Source: Symbiodinium natans
Lineage: Eukaryota > Sar > Dinophyceae > Suessiales > Symbiodiniaceae
Direction: 5' to 3'
Length of the DNA stretch: 64,000 nucleotides
Assembly (NCBI GenBank): GCA_905221605.1
Contig: CAJNDS010002754.1
Location: 62,001-126,000, forward strand
Below are positions 31,101 through 42,715 of the stretch, piece after piece; position 1 is the stretch's first letter; every line of letters starts with the position of its first letter. The notes under the pieces are model-generated. The model saw only the letters and a list, made by a program, of their open reading frames with translations. It searched no databases and was not told the origin of the DNA. The translations under genes and the position numbers were made by a program.

Positions 31101-33310
31101 ATACCAGATAGGCCCTCGGTTTGGAGAACTCGCCGGTTCCCACTTTGCAGTCCGCTTTGTCGACTGCGCGTCTTCCTGTGCAGCGGCTCCACCATTGGTT
31201 TACGCCGACCTTCTGGCAATCCCCAGTCATCGGCCATCGCCGCATGTGCCAAAGACAACTGCCCGAACCGTAGGGAAGCGACACCCCCTCCACCGAAGAT
31301 TTGCAAAGGAAACTGAGGGCCGTTTCGCAGGTAACGCCGGCTCCCTTAGAAAGGGCAAAGCGCCGAACACAAAAGACACGCTGCATGCTTGTGGGGATTT
31401 CAAGTTGATTTTTCAAGGCCACGAACGTCGCGCCCCAAATCCTTACACGTCTGATGCAGGGGAGTTGTTGCCTTGGTGTCCTTTGTGAGGTTTGAGCCGT
31501 CACTTGAAACCAGTTTGATTGGGCTCGATGTCAGCTCCATGCAAGGTCCCCGCGCTTCCCAAAAGGCACCAAAGGACAGTCAAGCTCATCCCGCTACTCC
31601 AAGAAGCGAAGGCAGCGTTTAAGCTGGACAGCGTGGTTTGCGTTTGCCAGGAGCCTATCCCGCAAGCAAGCTTCGAGCGTCTTCGGGCCTTTGGTTCTTA
31701 AGAGGAGAGCTTGGATTCACCGATGTGAAGGCTGGAGGAGGTCAGTAGCATTCAGTAGCGACTAGAGCCCCCTAAAACTCCCTCAACCCTTTGACACATT
31801 GACATCCTTGAACACCCGAGAAAAACTGTAGAGTACTGAGGCGATGCAGCCAACTTCGACCTTTTAGAGGCTCCGCTTCCGCCTGCCAGATGTGCTCAAG
31901 GTTTTGGGCTTTGGGCTTTTGCACCTTGAGGTCTGCAGTTTAGGTGTTGGGGTTCAGGGTTTGCTTTTCAGGCCCAGATCCTCAAACCCGCAGAGAACAG
32001 GGTTTGGGTTTTCGAAGTTTTGGCTACGTCTTCTCAGGGTGGCGAATCTGCCGAAGGCAGCGGCGCGGATGTGGCGCACGGGGACTCAAAGAACGGGGGT
32101 TATATATTATAAGGGTTGGTTTAGGGCCTCAAGGTTCTGCAATGTTCTGTAATGTTCTGTACCGTGTTGGCCGTGTTGGAAGATCGGGCTTTGCTGGATC
32201 TGAATGCGTTCAAGCTCTGTCAACAGTCAGCCTTCAAAACCTGATTTCCCAACCTGATGAGCCTGCTAGGAGATTCCACGCTCCAAAGCGCAACCGTACC
32301 ATAAGGGATGCCTGACGAGCTTTGCAAGAAGCCCCGAAGCCCACACAACCAGACAAACCGAAGTTCGAAAACGTCGAGGCAGCTCCTGAGGGAGCAGCTG
32401 GCCATAAGCGACGCCGCAACCCCAAAATCGAGGATTTTGTGGTTTCGGAGGTTGAGGAAGGCTTCGGCGCCGTGTTTCGCAGTGCTTCGCAGTAATGCGC
32501 GCTGCAGCCTGCAGCTCTAAGCCGTTTTGGTCGTTAAGCCCCAAAGGGCCGCACAGAGCGCAACGAAGGCAGATACATTTAAGTTTCATGATTCATGTTG
32601 AGTGTTTTAGAAGTATGGTCTAAGGCTTGTCACATGTTCAGCGCACAGCACCTTCGCTTCCCAACGCGCCCAATTCATGACCTTGGTGAGGTTTAGGGCC
32701 GGGTTTGATGCAGATGTGTACTTTTGGGTTTTGGAGGCCCTCATGTTGGTCTCCAATTTGCACCTTTTGACAGAAAATTTTGGCTTGGGTCTTGAGAAGC
32801 ATTTTTCTCTTGGATTGACATTGGGATATTTTGGGATTTGGGAGGCCTCTTCATCTTGATCTCAAAAGTTCATGCTTCGGCTTCCAGGCCAGGAAGCTTC
32901 AAAGGGAGTATTTTTCAGGTTCCGGAAGGTCACAGACGTAACGGTGAAGCACAAGACTTGAAAACCTGGTTCTAGCATTGGAGCTTCAAGCACACACAAT
33001 TCAAGCTCACGATTCCTGCGCTGGTGTGGCACTCGCGTTTTAATCTGCTGTTGTGGGGTTGAGGGGCAGGGCGGCTTTACGGTTGAGGGTGTTCATGGTG
33101 ACTTGCGTCGCGATTTTCCTGAATTGTCTCGAGCGCGCGTCCGCATCGTCTCATGCCGTTGAGCGGATTTTGTTCCTACCGTCGTGGTACCCGTAGGACT
33201 CAGTCCTTCAGCTTTCAGCAATTGGCTGATGCTGCCCAGGTGTGCTTGCTGAACAAGTGTGACCTCGTCGACTCGGTGCAGAGAGACCAGGTCCTTCAAC
33301 GGCTTCAATC
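22023..33310 (+). CDS. CobW/ZNG1-type (G3E family) GTPase metallochaperone, intron-split gene
   Basis: Five short plus-strand segments, in the right order, carry diagnostic motifs of the CobW/P47K family: a P-loop TGFLGAGKTTFLN (about 22,050), GKRIAVVQNEFGKVPVDDQL (22,253-22,312), the metal-binding NGCLCCRVRGDLVEAL (22,516-22,563), LPVAQTFFADPFVQ (24,615-24,656) and the guanine-specificity motif LLNKCDLVD (33,247-33,273). Family members are GTP-driven metal insertases or chaperones, for example for zinc or cobalt. The intron at 22,566-22,998 is GT...AG and keeps the reading frame. Segments for the middle of the G domain and the C-terminal CobW_C domain were not identified with confidence, so the gene may extend past 33.3 kb, and its start is unknown. 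Decay into a pseudogene cannot be excluded. Confidence 0.65.
22241..22322 (+). CDS. CobW-like GTPase exon: QNEFG motif
   Basis: The segment follows CCAG and reads VLGHGKRIAVVQNEFGKVPV, then DDQLML. It matches the family block that follows the P-loop. The donor site is not certain. Confidence 0.65.
22483..22565 (+). CDS. CobW-like GTPase exon: CLCC metal-binding motif
   Basis: The frame reads EQSAAETIVMPNGCLCCRVR, then GDLVEALR. CxCC is the conserved metal-binding motif of G3E GTPases. The exon ends with AG before a GT donor at 22,566. Confidence 0.75.
22999..23070 (+). CDS. CobW-like GTPase exon following the CLCC exon
   Basis: Splicing 22,565 to 22,999 (GT...CAG) continues the frame as RRLAPEDLAEASGRNIDSLL, then SGGKK. 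The clean phase match supports it. The 3' end is unclear. Confidence 0.5.
23410..23940. other. Island of unlike sequence with stem-loops, possible organelle or bacterial origin
   Basis: This stretch inside an intron of the CobW-like gene lacks the character of its surroundings. It contains a perfect 9 bp stem (GGCGTGAGC/GCTCACGCC, about 23,540-23,580) and a second imperfect stem (CCTTGATAGTAA/TACTATTACAAGG, about 23,590-23,640). A small minus-strand frame follows. A nuclear copy of organelle DNA is one explanation; this is inference. Confidence 0.35.
23839..23931 (-). CDS. Possible 30-residue single-helix membrane peptide
   Basis: An ATG preceded by AGGA opens a frame that starts MSNPSPPQAETLKALTVLAA and continues VVFLAWALFN. 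One hydrophobic helix fills the C-terminal two thirds. The size and shape recall the small subunits of plastid photosystem or cytochrome complexes, but I cannot assign it to any of them. Chance is possible at this length. Confidence 0.25.
   Translation of the reverse strand: MSNPSPPQAETLKALTVLAAVVFLAWALFN
24612..24660 (+). CDS. CobW-like GTPase exon: PVAQTFF block
   Basis: The frame reads VLPVAQTFFADPFVQA after an AG. It matches the block that follows the E-x-S/T-G-L motif in the family. The preceding E-T-S-G-L residues are not in this segment and may lie in an unrecognised small exon. Confidence 0.55.
24665..29430. other. Probable intronic DNA, no gene assigned
   Basis: This stretch between recognisable exons shows only short frames. 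It contains a CTG-rich tract (about 27,318-27,360) and G runs near 27,487-27,512. Some short stretches read plausibly as protein (for example about 26,525-26,650), but no family match supports them. Confidence 0.45.
29433..29510 (+). CDS. Tentative CobW-like GTPase exon
   Basis: The frame reads VLDLGDTAEFLDLEGDGLPP after an AG. Its position between the PVAQTFF and NKCD exons, and its weak likeness to the VVDAxxF block, fit the family. No splice partner could be tested. Confidence 0.2.
32318..32494 (+). CDS. Tentative exon with an acidic and basic linker
   Basis: The frame reads ALQEAPKPTQPDKPKFENVE, continues with a basic KRRR, then IEDFVVSEVEEGFGAVF, and stops at about 32,494. The composition is strongly protein-like. 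It lies 0.7 kb before the NKCD exon and could be an insertion in the CobW-like protein or belong to another gene. Confidence 0.3.
33219..33309 (+). CDS. CobW-like GTPase exon: NKCD motif
   Basis: After TTTCAG the frame reads QLADAAQVCLLNKCDLVDSV, then QRDQVLQRLQS. LLNKxDLV is the G4 guanine-recognition motif in the position expected for the family. Confidence 0.65.
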
Positions 33311-35050
33311 ATGTGTGACGGTTTTGCGTCCAAAGGTTCTAAGCTTCATGTCTCATGGCGCAACTTTGGTTGCTTCCTCACATGGAGCAAGATCCAGCGC
33401 CTTTGGCCCAAAGCCCCAAACGCCCAAACCTTGCTAAGATTTGGCTTGAAACGCTTGCGAGGTGTCCTCCCGTATCCGGGCGGTGAACCCGGCTGTGCGG
33501 GTGGTTCCCTGCCGACATGGCAAGGTTCGGAATGTGCGCAAGCGTTTCGCTTTTCCCTCCAAAGAACTTAAGGGGGCTTAGGCAGGAGATCAGCAGAGTT
33601 AGAAGTAGCGACAAGTGCTCCTACCCGCATCTTGACTGTGGCCTTCGAAACTCGGTAAGACACAGACTTTTGAACGAGCTTTGCAGGTGAACTTGGCACA
33701 GGTGCTGCAGGTGAACTCATTTTCCCTCGACGGGGCGCTCACGCTGGAGCGGCGGTTGTTCTTGTGGGAGTGTTGTTTCAGACAATTCGCCCAAACCCTG
33801 AGAGGAGGAACTTGTGATCCTTTGATTCTTTGATCTTTCGTTGCTCTCTTGATGCTGAAAGGGTCCATCTTGAGGACAACAGCCCACAACTATGCTGAGT
33901 GCTGAATCTGGCACCAAGGCCGATCCCAGACACTCAAATGACAATCCAAGCCCTCCCCAGAATCTGCTAAACAGACAGGCCGTTCAGAGATCGTGCTCTC
34001 CGTGGTGCCCATATGGCGCTTTTGTGTTTACATGTTCTTAGCACCACCGAGCCACCGACTCTTAAACAAGCGCTTTATATTCCTTCGTGAATCAGAGGCC
34101 CCCGAATGTTGCTAGGATGCCCACTTCTTGGGGACCGACACAGACCATGGCCGCTGGCTGAGCTTTTGTCGGCTTCTGGTTGTCAGCCTCCCCACCCGGT
34201 CCTTAACCCCACACCGAATATTTGGCGAATACCCTGCACGCTGCAATGCAATGTTCGAAGGGCGCCATTTGGCAACGGGGACGGGGGCGGCAAAACATGG
34301 CAAACCCCTCCAGTCGCAACGGGAAGCCTCGGCTGAAAGAACTGCAAACTGTCCTGGCGGCCATTCCGGTCATGAGCCGGGGTTCTGTCCTAAGCTGAAA
34401 GATCTGAGTTGGGCGGCAAAGAGAGGCTCGGGCCTCAAGCAATCACACAGCAAGAGCATGAACAATCACATCAGTGTGCGGAGTTCCAGCCCCAGTCGCA
34501 GAGATCTTCTGGTGCTTCTTTTCGCCCACCCTCCCCATAAACCATGAGTTTCTTTTTGGTATGAGATTTGATTTGAATTGAGCTTTCCTGCCTGGGCCCC
34601 ACGGCCATGTGGATGAACCACGGGATGAATAGCGTGACGGCAATACAGAGAAGTTGAACTTATTGAGGCTGCATTCTGGTACCGTCGCGAAGCTGAAGCC
34701 TGTCGTAGCACGCCTGATACTTCTTGGTCTGCCTGGATCTGCCTGGGCGGCTGTCGGAATCAAACAGCGCCACTCGTTGGGCATGGTTGGGGCCTGAAAG
34801 TTGTATGTGCAAGTTCCGGCGTGGCTCGGAGCAGACTCCCTTAACAGAAGTTCACGTGTGTTGTGTGTGTGCCAAGGGTGTTGCATGGTTCGGGGTTCAA
34901 TGGGTTCAACGCTTGCAACTTGCCAGTGTGCTTGTCTTGTGTTCGGGGAAGAAGAAGTTGTGACGGGGCACGAACAAAAGGCTGGCGTTGTGTCTCTATT
35001 TGCTGAAGCTGCTGGCTAGTAAAGTGTCGCTCTCGATCTCTTTCTCGCTA
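33310..35050. other. No gene recognised
   Basis: Only short unsupported frames are present. The C-terminal exons of the CobW-like gene would be expected downstream of 33.3 kb, but none was recognised. Confidence 0.4.
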
Positions 35051-35099
35051 TCCAAATAAGATTCACTGGAGTAGGGGTTCGGTCGAGTGGTCTCGACAT

Positions 35100-35540
35100 G
35101 TCATGTGTTCTGTGTTATGTGTTCTGTGTTCTGTGTTTCGTGTTCTGTGTTCTGTGTTCTGTGTTCTGTGTTCTGTGTTCTGTGTTCTGTGTTCTGTGTT
35201 CTGTGTTCTGTGTTCTGTGTTCTGTGTTCTGTGTGCTGTGTGTGTGTGTGCACGAGCGCGAGCGAGAGAGCGGGAGAGCGAGAGAGCGGGAGAGGGAGAG
35301 AGCGAGAGAGCGCGAGAGCGGGAGAGAGTGAGAGAGGGAGATAGTGAGAGAGCGAGAGTGTGAGAGAGCGATAGTGTGAGAGTGTGAGAGTATGTCTGTG
35401 AGTCTGCGTGTCTGCGTTTCTGCGTCTCTGCGTGTCTGCGTCTCTGCGTCTCTGCGTGTCTGTGTGTCTGCGTGTCTGCGTGTCTGTGTGTCTGCGTGTC
35501 TGTGCGTCTGTGTGTCTGTGTGTCTGTGTGTGGCACAGGT
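35100..35540. repeat. Compound microsatellite: TGTTCTG heptamers, GAGAGCG tract, TCTGCG/TCTGTG tract
   Basis: Bases 35,105-35,235 are a TGTTCTG heptamer array. Then comes a purine-rich GAGAGCG/GAGAGTG tract to about 35,390, then TCTGCGTG/TCTGTGTG units to about 35,535. Long frames on both strands here are products of the repeat. Confidence 0.9.
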
Positions 35541-36594
35541 GAAGGTCATGGTGAAGGTCATGAGCAGGGACACGAGCAGGTGAGGTTGCGAAGGGTTTGC
35601 TGTGCCAGCTTTGCTTGTCAGCATGAGTCTTGGGAGTTTAACATGCTTGGGCATGTGGATCATGGATTCTTCATGATTCTTCACGAATGCCAGACTAGAA
35701 TGCTTGCTTTGCCATGAAAGAGCTCGTAGGTTCCCCCCGCCTCCCACCCCCTCCCCCCCCCCCCGGCCAATTTTTTTCGAGCCCTGAACTCCGCTTTTCG
35801 TTTGGATCCTAAACGGTCCCAAACTTCGTAAATGGTTGACTCCCCAAAATAGGAGAGACCCTGGAACTGATTAACTAATCCAGTGGCAGCCTTTGGGGCA
35901 AGAATCCGCCTGGAGGCTGTAAGTTCGTCCTCGCATCCCCACGCCCACAACGCCATGAGCAGCCTTGGTCCCTCGGCTGGGAGCTTGAGCTGGCAAGACT
36001 TTCTCCCACAGGAAACAAGACTCTGTCCAGGAATTTCACCAGACGTGCTAGCCACTTGTTAGCGGCTGTTAGTGTTCAGGGATTCGTTGAAAAACCTGGT
36101 ATACTGTAGAAATTTGTCCTTTGCTGCAAACTGTGGCATTGAGTGGGGTGAGGCGGCAGGGCGTGCAGCAGCAGGATGCAGGTTGGTTACTCCTGATGGC
36201 TTCTCCCAGGCAAATCTATGCCTCCTATGCCATTCGCCTCCCAAGTGTTGACAATCAGCTTGAAAACTCCAGAAGCCTTTGCAAACTCACAAACTGTCTG
36301 TGGATTGGTCAGGGTTTGGTTGGGAAGAAGTGTGAATGTTGGGCGTTAGAGTTAGGTCGTGTTCAGGTTGGATAGTACATCAATGTACACCTTTTGCCAC
36401 AAGTCATAAGTCCTCCTTCAACCCTGCATCTCGGCAAGGCATTGAGATGGCAGAGGCCGTCGACCGCACTGCTCTGCAGGTGCGGCCCGCGAACCTAGAA
36501 TTGTGCAGATCTTGCAAGATTGTGGACTGCAAATTGTCAACCTGTTCTTTGGTTTGTGCATAGCAAGAACAAGATTAACAAATGCGTTCTGAAA

Positions 36595-36815
36595 GGAGGC
36601 CTTGGAGTTTTCTTGAAAAGTTCTCTTGGAGATCCCTTTGGTGTTCCCTGGGAGATCCTCCTTAGAGCCTTAGAGTTCCTTGGAGATTCCTTCGAGATCC
36701 CTTGGAAATCTTTTGGAGTTTGCTTGAAAACTTAGATCGCTTGAGATCCTTTGAAGATCCCTTGGAATTTCCTTTGAGTTTGATCGGAGTTCCCTTGGAG
36801 TTCCCTGCGTTGCCT
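36595..36815. repeat. Degenerate minisatellite, GGAGATCCCTTGG-like units
   Basis: Units of about 15-18 bases such as TTGGAGATCCCTTTGG, TTGGAGATTCCTTCGAGATCC and TTGGAATTTCCTTTGAG repeat irregularly. Confidence 0.6.
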
Positions 36816-36819
36816 GTTC

Positions 36820-39050
36820 GACTTGCCATAATCGGCCACAGGGGTTCTGGTTGTTTAGTAGCTTCAGCCGCCCTTAAGCAGCCTGCCAAATTTTCAGTTC
36901 TCTTCAAGCCTTGCCAGAGGGTTATCTTCTGGTTTCAAGGACTTGTCTTTGGCTTCTCAGGTCGATATGGTGAACATCCCTGAGCGTTGGAAAATCCGAC
37001 TATACAGTCCAGACATGGTCTAGCAAAATCGCTATCATGAACGAGCATCCAGCACCTTGGATCCTCCATAAATTCAACCTTAGGCCCATCTAAAGACAAG
37101 AGCTTCAAGCTCCGAAGCCATCAGCCTGCGTTGCAGGAATGGCTTAAAGGGGTGGTGGAGCGCCTAGGAAAGGACCTTATCCGCCCAGCCCTTGGGTTCT
37201 TGTTGAACTTGCTTTGGGGGGCCGGGGCTCCGTGTGATTGAGACATCTGCGATATATGAAACGCCTTCAAGTCCGAACCGACGGGTGTGAGGGGGAGCTA
37301 CTGGACCGTGCAGGTCTATGTAAGGGCGAACGGAGTTGCCGCTTTGCAGTTTGGACTTATTTCTGAACACCGGATGCAAAGCTCGAGTCTTCCACAGTTC
37401 CGAAGATGCTGTGCATGGGAAGAAGACACCTGCGAGGGTGTTGGAACATTTGGTGAAACTTGGTGTGTTCCGACTCCTTTGGTGTGGATCTTCGGTGACG
37501 GCCTAAGGTGAGCTGACGAGGTGCTGACCCGGTGCCATGCCCGATAGAGGTTCCTCCAATCACAACACCAGCCCAATACACCATCCACCAGTCAATTAGG
37601 CATTCAAGGGCATTCAAAACACACGGGGTCGGAATCAGTCCCCGCGTCCTTTGCAATAAGTGTCAAAAGCAGACTCGGATGTTCCGATGTGCTGAAATCT
37701 GGGCCCGACAACCTGCTCTTGAAGCAAACGCCAAGCCAACACCAAGCCAACGCCAAGTCAAAGCAAAGCAAAGCCGAGGCCTGAAGGGCGTCTTGCGTCA
37801 TGGAGAGGCCCTGCCCACATGTGCATCCCTCTGCGTCCCATTTTAAATAAAGGATCCTTGTGCCCTAAGCCCTTAGTCGGATGGAGGCGGGCGCCAGCAA
37901 AACTCAGGGCTCCTCTTGCTGTCTCCGGGTGGCTGTTTACACTGTGGATCATTGTAACCGTGGCATTTGGGCTGCAGCGCTTCAAGCCCGTCCTTCCACC
38001 GTCTACCATTCGAATCTTCGATTCTTCGAACAGCATGGCGGCAAAGAAGAAGGCGCCTGCTACGGGAGTGCTTCCGAGTGAACATGGGGGCCGAGCGTCC
38101 CATGCTCCTGAGTCTCAGTACATGCTGGAAGTTTTCTTTCTCAAGCTCTCGTCCGACATCTCTTCAAAATGGCTCATGGCATTTATGTTCTGAGTTACAG
38201 TCGAACTGGCGGATGTATAGACCTGTATAGATATGTATCGCGGATCGTCTCTGGGATGATCTGTCTTTGCTTGGGGCCTCCGGACCCGAGGGACGCGAGT
38301 TCATCACGATTCCCCAAAATGCCAATCCCTAGAGCCCTAAGCAAGAAGCCTTAAAGAGCCTAAAGAGCCTAAGAGGTCATGGTCGATGTGATCAGCGACG
38401 TTGTCTGACCCTTCTGTTGGATCGGGAAGCGCAATCTGGAGGGCGCCATGAAGCAGAGCCTTGGCCGTGCTGAAACTTCTCCTCGAGACAGTTCATTTGC
38501 AAAAAAAGTTTCACAAGCAAGGTCGAGTTCCTCCCAAGCTGGTGCGAAGTAAGATCTTGAGGGGCATCAGAACTCGCATGGGCAAGAAAGCAGAGTTACC
38601 AGTTATCGAAGAATCGCATGCTAGACCCCTGAACTCTAAACGCATGCAGAAACGCTTGAGACATCGTGTACTTGAAGCGTCTGGAACATTCTGGAACCCT
38701 GGAGTGCAGAGCAGCCCTCCTCCGAAAGTCCGAAAGGTTCTCTGACGTTGACTTTGAAGTTCGCTGGCTGCCATATCAGCTGAACCCCCAAGCATCCGAC
38801 AAGCCTTCCAGCAAGATTTGTGGCTGCATTTGCTACTTGGTCTCGGGATTGATTTCGCCGGTTGGAAGTTTTGTCTCGCGGAGCTCGTGCAGTAGAGGGT
38901 GCGCAAGATGCGGTGGTTTCGCAGCTTTACGTGATTGAATGCTGCGTGCTTCGCCCAAGGATGCAGGCTTACGCGGAAAAGTTCGGCAAAAGCAAGGCTG
39001 CCAGTCACGAAAGCCTGCACGGTTGCGCTTGCTTTCGTTCATGATTGTGC
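36820..39050. other. No gene recognised
   Basis: Some stretches (for example 38,030-38,110) look weakly protein-like, but no motif or consistent exon structure supports a gene. Confidence 0.4.
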
Positions 39051-39059
39051 CATCGAAGG

Positions 39060-39135
39060 CCCGAAGCCCTAAAACTCCAACACCCTAAACCCTAAAGCCG
39101 TAAAGCCCCAAAACCTAAAACCCTAAAGGCTCAAC
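39060..39135. repeat. Degenerate interstitial telomere-like repeat (CCCTAAA type)
   Basis: CCCTAAAAC, CACCCTAAACCCTAAAG and AAACCCTAAAGG follow in close succession, on the pattern of the TTTAGGG telomere repeat found in plants and reported for dinoflagellates. Confidence 0.6.
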
Positions 39136-39299
39136 CCCGAAACCCCCAAACCCCGAAAAGCCTGAACGCAAACTCTCCCTCCCCCTTCCCCCCACCCTTC
39201 CCCCCCCTTCTCCCCGCGGAAGGTGTTGGGATAGTTGAAACTTTGGGATAGTCCAGGCGTTTTGGGTACTTCGGGCAGGGCCGGACACCAGGAGATCCG

Positions 39300-39600
39300 A
39301 ACAGAAAGCTTTACATTCGAGCACAAAATGTGGGCAACAAATCGTACTTCTTCCAATGCTTCACATACGGGCACAAACGGCGGGTGACAAATCGTACTTC
39401 TTCCCGCGTTTGATTTTCGATCACAAACGGTGGGCAACAAATCGTACTTCTTCAAACGCTTCACATTCGGGACAAACGGCAGGTGACAAATTGTAAGTTT
39501 TCAACGCTTTACATCCGAGCACAAGCTGTAAGCAACAAACCGATCCTTTCCCAATGCCTGACATTCGAGCACAAACGTTTCCAAGAACAACGAAGCCACG
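39300..39600. repeat. 50-bp minisatellite, block 1
   Basis: The string ATCGTACTTC recurs at 39,341, 39,391 and 39,441, giving a 50-base period. The unit contains TTCACATTCGAGCACAAACG and GTGGGCAACAA with small variations. Later units in the block are more diverged. Confidence 0.85.
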
Positions 39601-39879
39601 AAGGTGTACCTGACAAAGTACATGTCAGTGTACCACACAAATGCTACATGTGAGCACTTACGTCAAGGGTTCAAGACTCTGCGTAAATGTAAAGTGTGTG
39701 CTCACAAGAAAGTCGCAGCAGCCTAGACAAGGCAAAGCTGCAGGGGGGGTGCGCAGATAGTACAGTGTTTGTGCAGCCTTTCCCTTGAGTAGTATTTGAG
39801 CCCAATACGTGTTAACACTGCAGCCCTGTGTTGGCTTAAAAGTCCGAGCTTTTGTGAGTTTAGCATTCCGCGCAGCTTT

Positions 39880-40440
39880 ATCCTGGAGCACAAACTGTGG
39901 GAAACACATCGTACGTCTTGGAATGCTTCACAGTCGGGCACAAACGGCAGGTGACAAATCGTACTTCTTCAAGCGCTTCATATTCGAGCACAGGCTGCAG
40001 GCAACAAATCATATTTCTTCCAATGGTTTGCGTTCGGGCGCACAGTCTTGGCGACAAATCGTATTCTTGACATTGGAGCACAAGCGGCGGGCGACAAATC
40101 GTGCTTCTTCCAGTGTTTTACATTCGTGCACAAACTGCAGGAAGTACAGCGTGCTTCTTGCAACGCTGCACATTCGAGCACAAACTGTTGGCGACAAGCC
40201 GTACTTCTTGCGATGCTTCTTGTTCGGGCGCGCAAACTGTGGGCAACAAGTCGTACTTCTTCCGATGCTTTACGTTCGAGAACAAACTCTGGGCACAAAT
40301 TTCGAGCAACAAACTGCGCTTCTTCCAATGCATTACATTCGAGCACAAACGGTGGGCAACAAATCGTACTTCTTCCGGTGCTCGAGCACAAACGGTGGGC
40401 AACAAATCGTACTTCTTGAGATACTTCATTTCAGCACAAA
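39880..40440. repeat. 50-bp minisatellite, block 2
   Basis: This is the same unit as at 39,300-39,600, about ten more or less diverged copies, separated from block 1 by about 280 bp of unrelated sequence. Confidence 0.85.
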
Positions 40441-40443
40441 GGG

Positions 40444-40605
40444 ACCATTCCCCCCCTTCCCCCCCTTCCCCCCCCCTCCCCCTCCCCCCCTTCCCCCCTT
40501 CCCTTCCCCCCCTTCCCTTCCCCCCCTTCCCCCTTCCCCCCCCCCTCCCCCCCCTCCCTTCCCCTTCCCTTCCCCTTCCCTTTCCCCCCCCTCCCCCCCC
40601 CCTAC
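40444..40605. repeat. C-rich simple tract
   Basis: Runs of C7-C10 alternate with TT and CTT for about 160 bases. Strand asymmetry is extreme. Confidence 0.9.
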
Positions 40606-41689
40606 CCTGCATGTTGCGAGACGCTTTGCCATGCCAATCGTCCAAAGTGCATCACAGCCCCGAGTGTTTGCAGCAGCAGGAAGAGGTGAAGCAGATGGGG
40701 GATTGGATGAAAGGCCCGCCCTGACGCCAAACTTCCCCAAATCCTTAACGTCACACTTGCTGAAGGCTCCGACCGGATGATGCCGCACAGGGGTGCAGAT
40801 GGAATTGACCTCAACTCCAAGACTGCTCCCTCAACCCTCAACCCGGAGGCAAGTTCGATGCCGTGGGGCTGCCTTATGCCTTCACAGAGAAGGGAATGGT
40901 GCCATGGGCACCGATGGTGAGTTTGCATGGTTTTGGGTGTTGGGATTTTCTTGTGCAAATCAGATTCAGGTCTTCGATGGTCAAAAGTTTAAAGAGCCAA
41001 ACATTGCCCCGCAGCAGGCAGGTGGATTGAGCGCTCACCCCCACCAATCCACATCATTATGTGCTGGCAAGGTCTTTCTTTGCTGAGCAGTCCTTATATA
41101 TGGAATTCCCCCTGCTCGTTGAGTAACTCTTGAACGCAGTGATGTTTTTTGTTTGAGTTGGTTGCTCGGCAATCCGGCATGAGCAGTTTGATTGGTATCC
41201 TCATCATAGGGACCGGCCTGTAAAAGTGGCACATGCAGACATGTTCTGCACGCACAACACATGGCTCAGTTCTTCCCTGACTTGGTAAGAGACTGCGCAT
41301 GCACTCTGGAGCCAGATGTCAAGCCGTGACGGTTGAGGTGAGCAGCACCTTTGATGCCCACCGGGTCCTCACTGAAGCATATCGGCTGCTGGGCCACATT
41401 CTATGTGCCATGTTGGGCCACTTTTGTCAGATTGAACCAGAGTGATCTGCGGAGTGTAGTGAAGTTTGGGTATTTGCTTCCTTAGGCAGGGTGGAGCGGC
41501 TGCGCAGGATAAGGCGGCCGAGGCAGGATACAAAGTGACGAGTTCTGAGGCCCCTGTTTGTTGAACACGTTCCCTAATACGACCTACTTGCGTCTGACCT
41601 AGCTTTTGTCATGCAGCCTCGGCGGCCTGAGCGTTCCGAGTTTCCCCAAGGCCACAGGCCGTAGACGGGATAGTGCGCCTCAACAAAGC

Positions 41690-41765
41690 TCCCTCCCCCC
41701 TTCCGCTTTTGACGGGGCGGCGGGTGGCCCCCTCCCTCTCCCCCCCCCCCCCCCCCCCCGACGGG
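41690..41765. repeat. C-rich tract with a long C run
   Basis: CCTCCCTCTCCC is followed by a run of about 20 Cs at 41,740-41,759. Confidence 0.85.
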
Positions 41766-42544
41766 TAGGTCTAGGTTTGAGGTGGTTGATTGTTTCAATT
41801 CCTATTGAGAACCTAGGATTCTTATTCATGTTGCTAGGATGCCTATTCATATTTTTATGATTCCAATTCATATTTAATTCATATTTGTTGATGTTTCCTA
41901 TGAGTTTCAATAAGAGCATCCTATTGAAAGGCATCATAGGCCCCCTTTAAAAAGCCGGGGGGAGGGGGGAGGAAAGGGGGCCTGAATCCCGGTGACGTGC
42001 TTTTTGGCGCACTCTCTCCGCTGAGTCCCGACAGGGCCACAGCAATCATCGAAGGCTCGTCGGAGTCTCGGAGTCGTCTCTCAGGTTACCTCCTCCCTTT
42101 CAGGCCAACCTGGTTGCAAACCCACTTTGAGCTTGCATGCCTGTTGTTGCAGGCTTTGTTCCACTCCTATTTCGCCGAGGAGTCACATGGCAGAGTGTGT
42201 TTGTGAGTCATGTTCACAGATTTATCTTCTGTTCAAGGCACTCAAGATTTTGTGTTGTTTGACGGTCAACCAGGGACAAGGACGTGTAGAAATATCAAGT
42301 TTTAGCAGTGAAGCTCAACCGCTGCATTTTGGGTTCAGATAACAATACCCCCTACGTCAAAGCCAATAACTTGGCTACTTTGATTAGGTCGGAGGTTGAC
42401 TGTATTCATCACCAAGTATCAAGAGCAGGCACCAGCACATTCATTTCCAAGGCCTTGTGTTTTTCCCCAAACAGTCTACTGTTAGGATTCTAAATTCATT
42501 TAAGGATTGCCGACATTCTGAGGACTGTTGCCGCGTTCCTGGGC

Positions 42545-42715
42545 TCCTTGTCTCCCTTTCTCTCCCTTTATCTCCCTTTGTCTCCCTTTATCTCCCTTTG
42601 TCTCCCTTTGTCTCCCTTCATGTGGGTGTCTTTGCCAGGTTGCTGTGCTGCTCGTCTCCCTTTGTCTCCCTTCGTTTCCCTGTGTGTCCCGTTGTCTCCA
42701 CTGTTTCTTTCACGT
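42545..42715. repeat. TCTCCCTTT(G/A) decamer array
   Basis: About nine units occur between 42,548 and 42,620, with a few more after an interruption at about 42,652. Confidence 0.85.

Noticed and set aside
35063-35822. Long frames on both strands with TQTHRH- or VFCVLCS-type repeats
   Set aside because: They are translations of heptamer and TCTGCG microsatellites, whose periods leave several frames open.
39300-40440. CRISPR-like array
   Set aside because: The 50 bp units are contiguous and diverged, with no unique spacers and no cas genes; the host is eukaryotic.
39809-40780. Open frame of 323 codons on the plus strand
   Set aside because: It is read through the 50 bp minisatellite and the C-rich tract; its residues simply follow the repeat unit.
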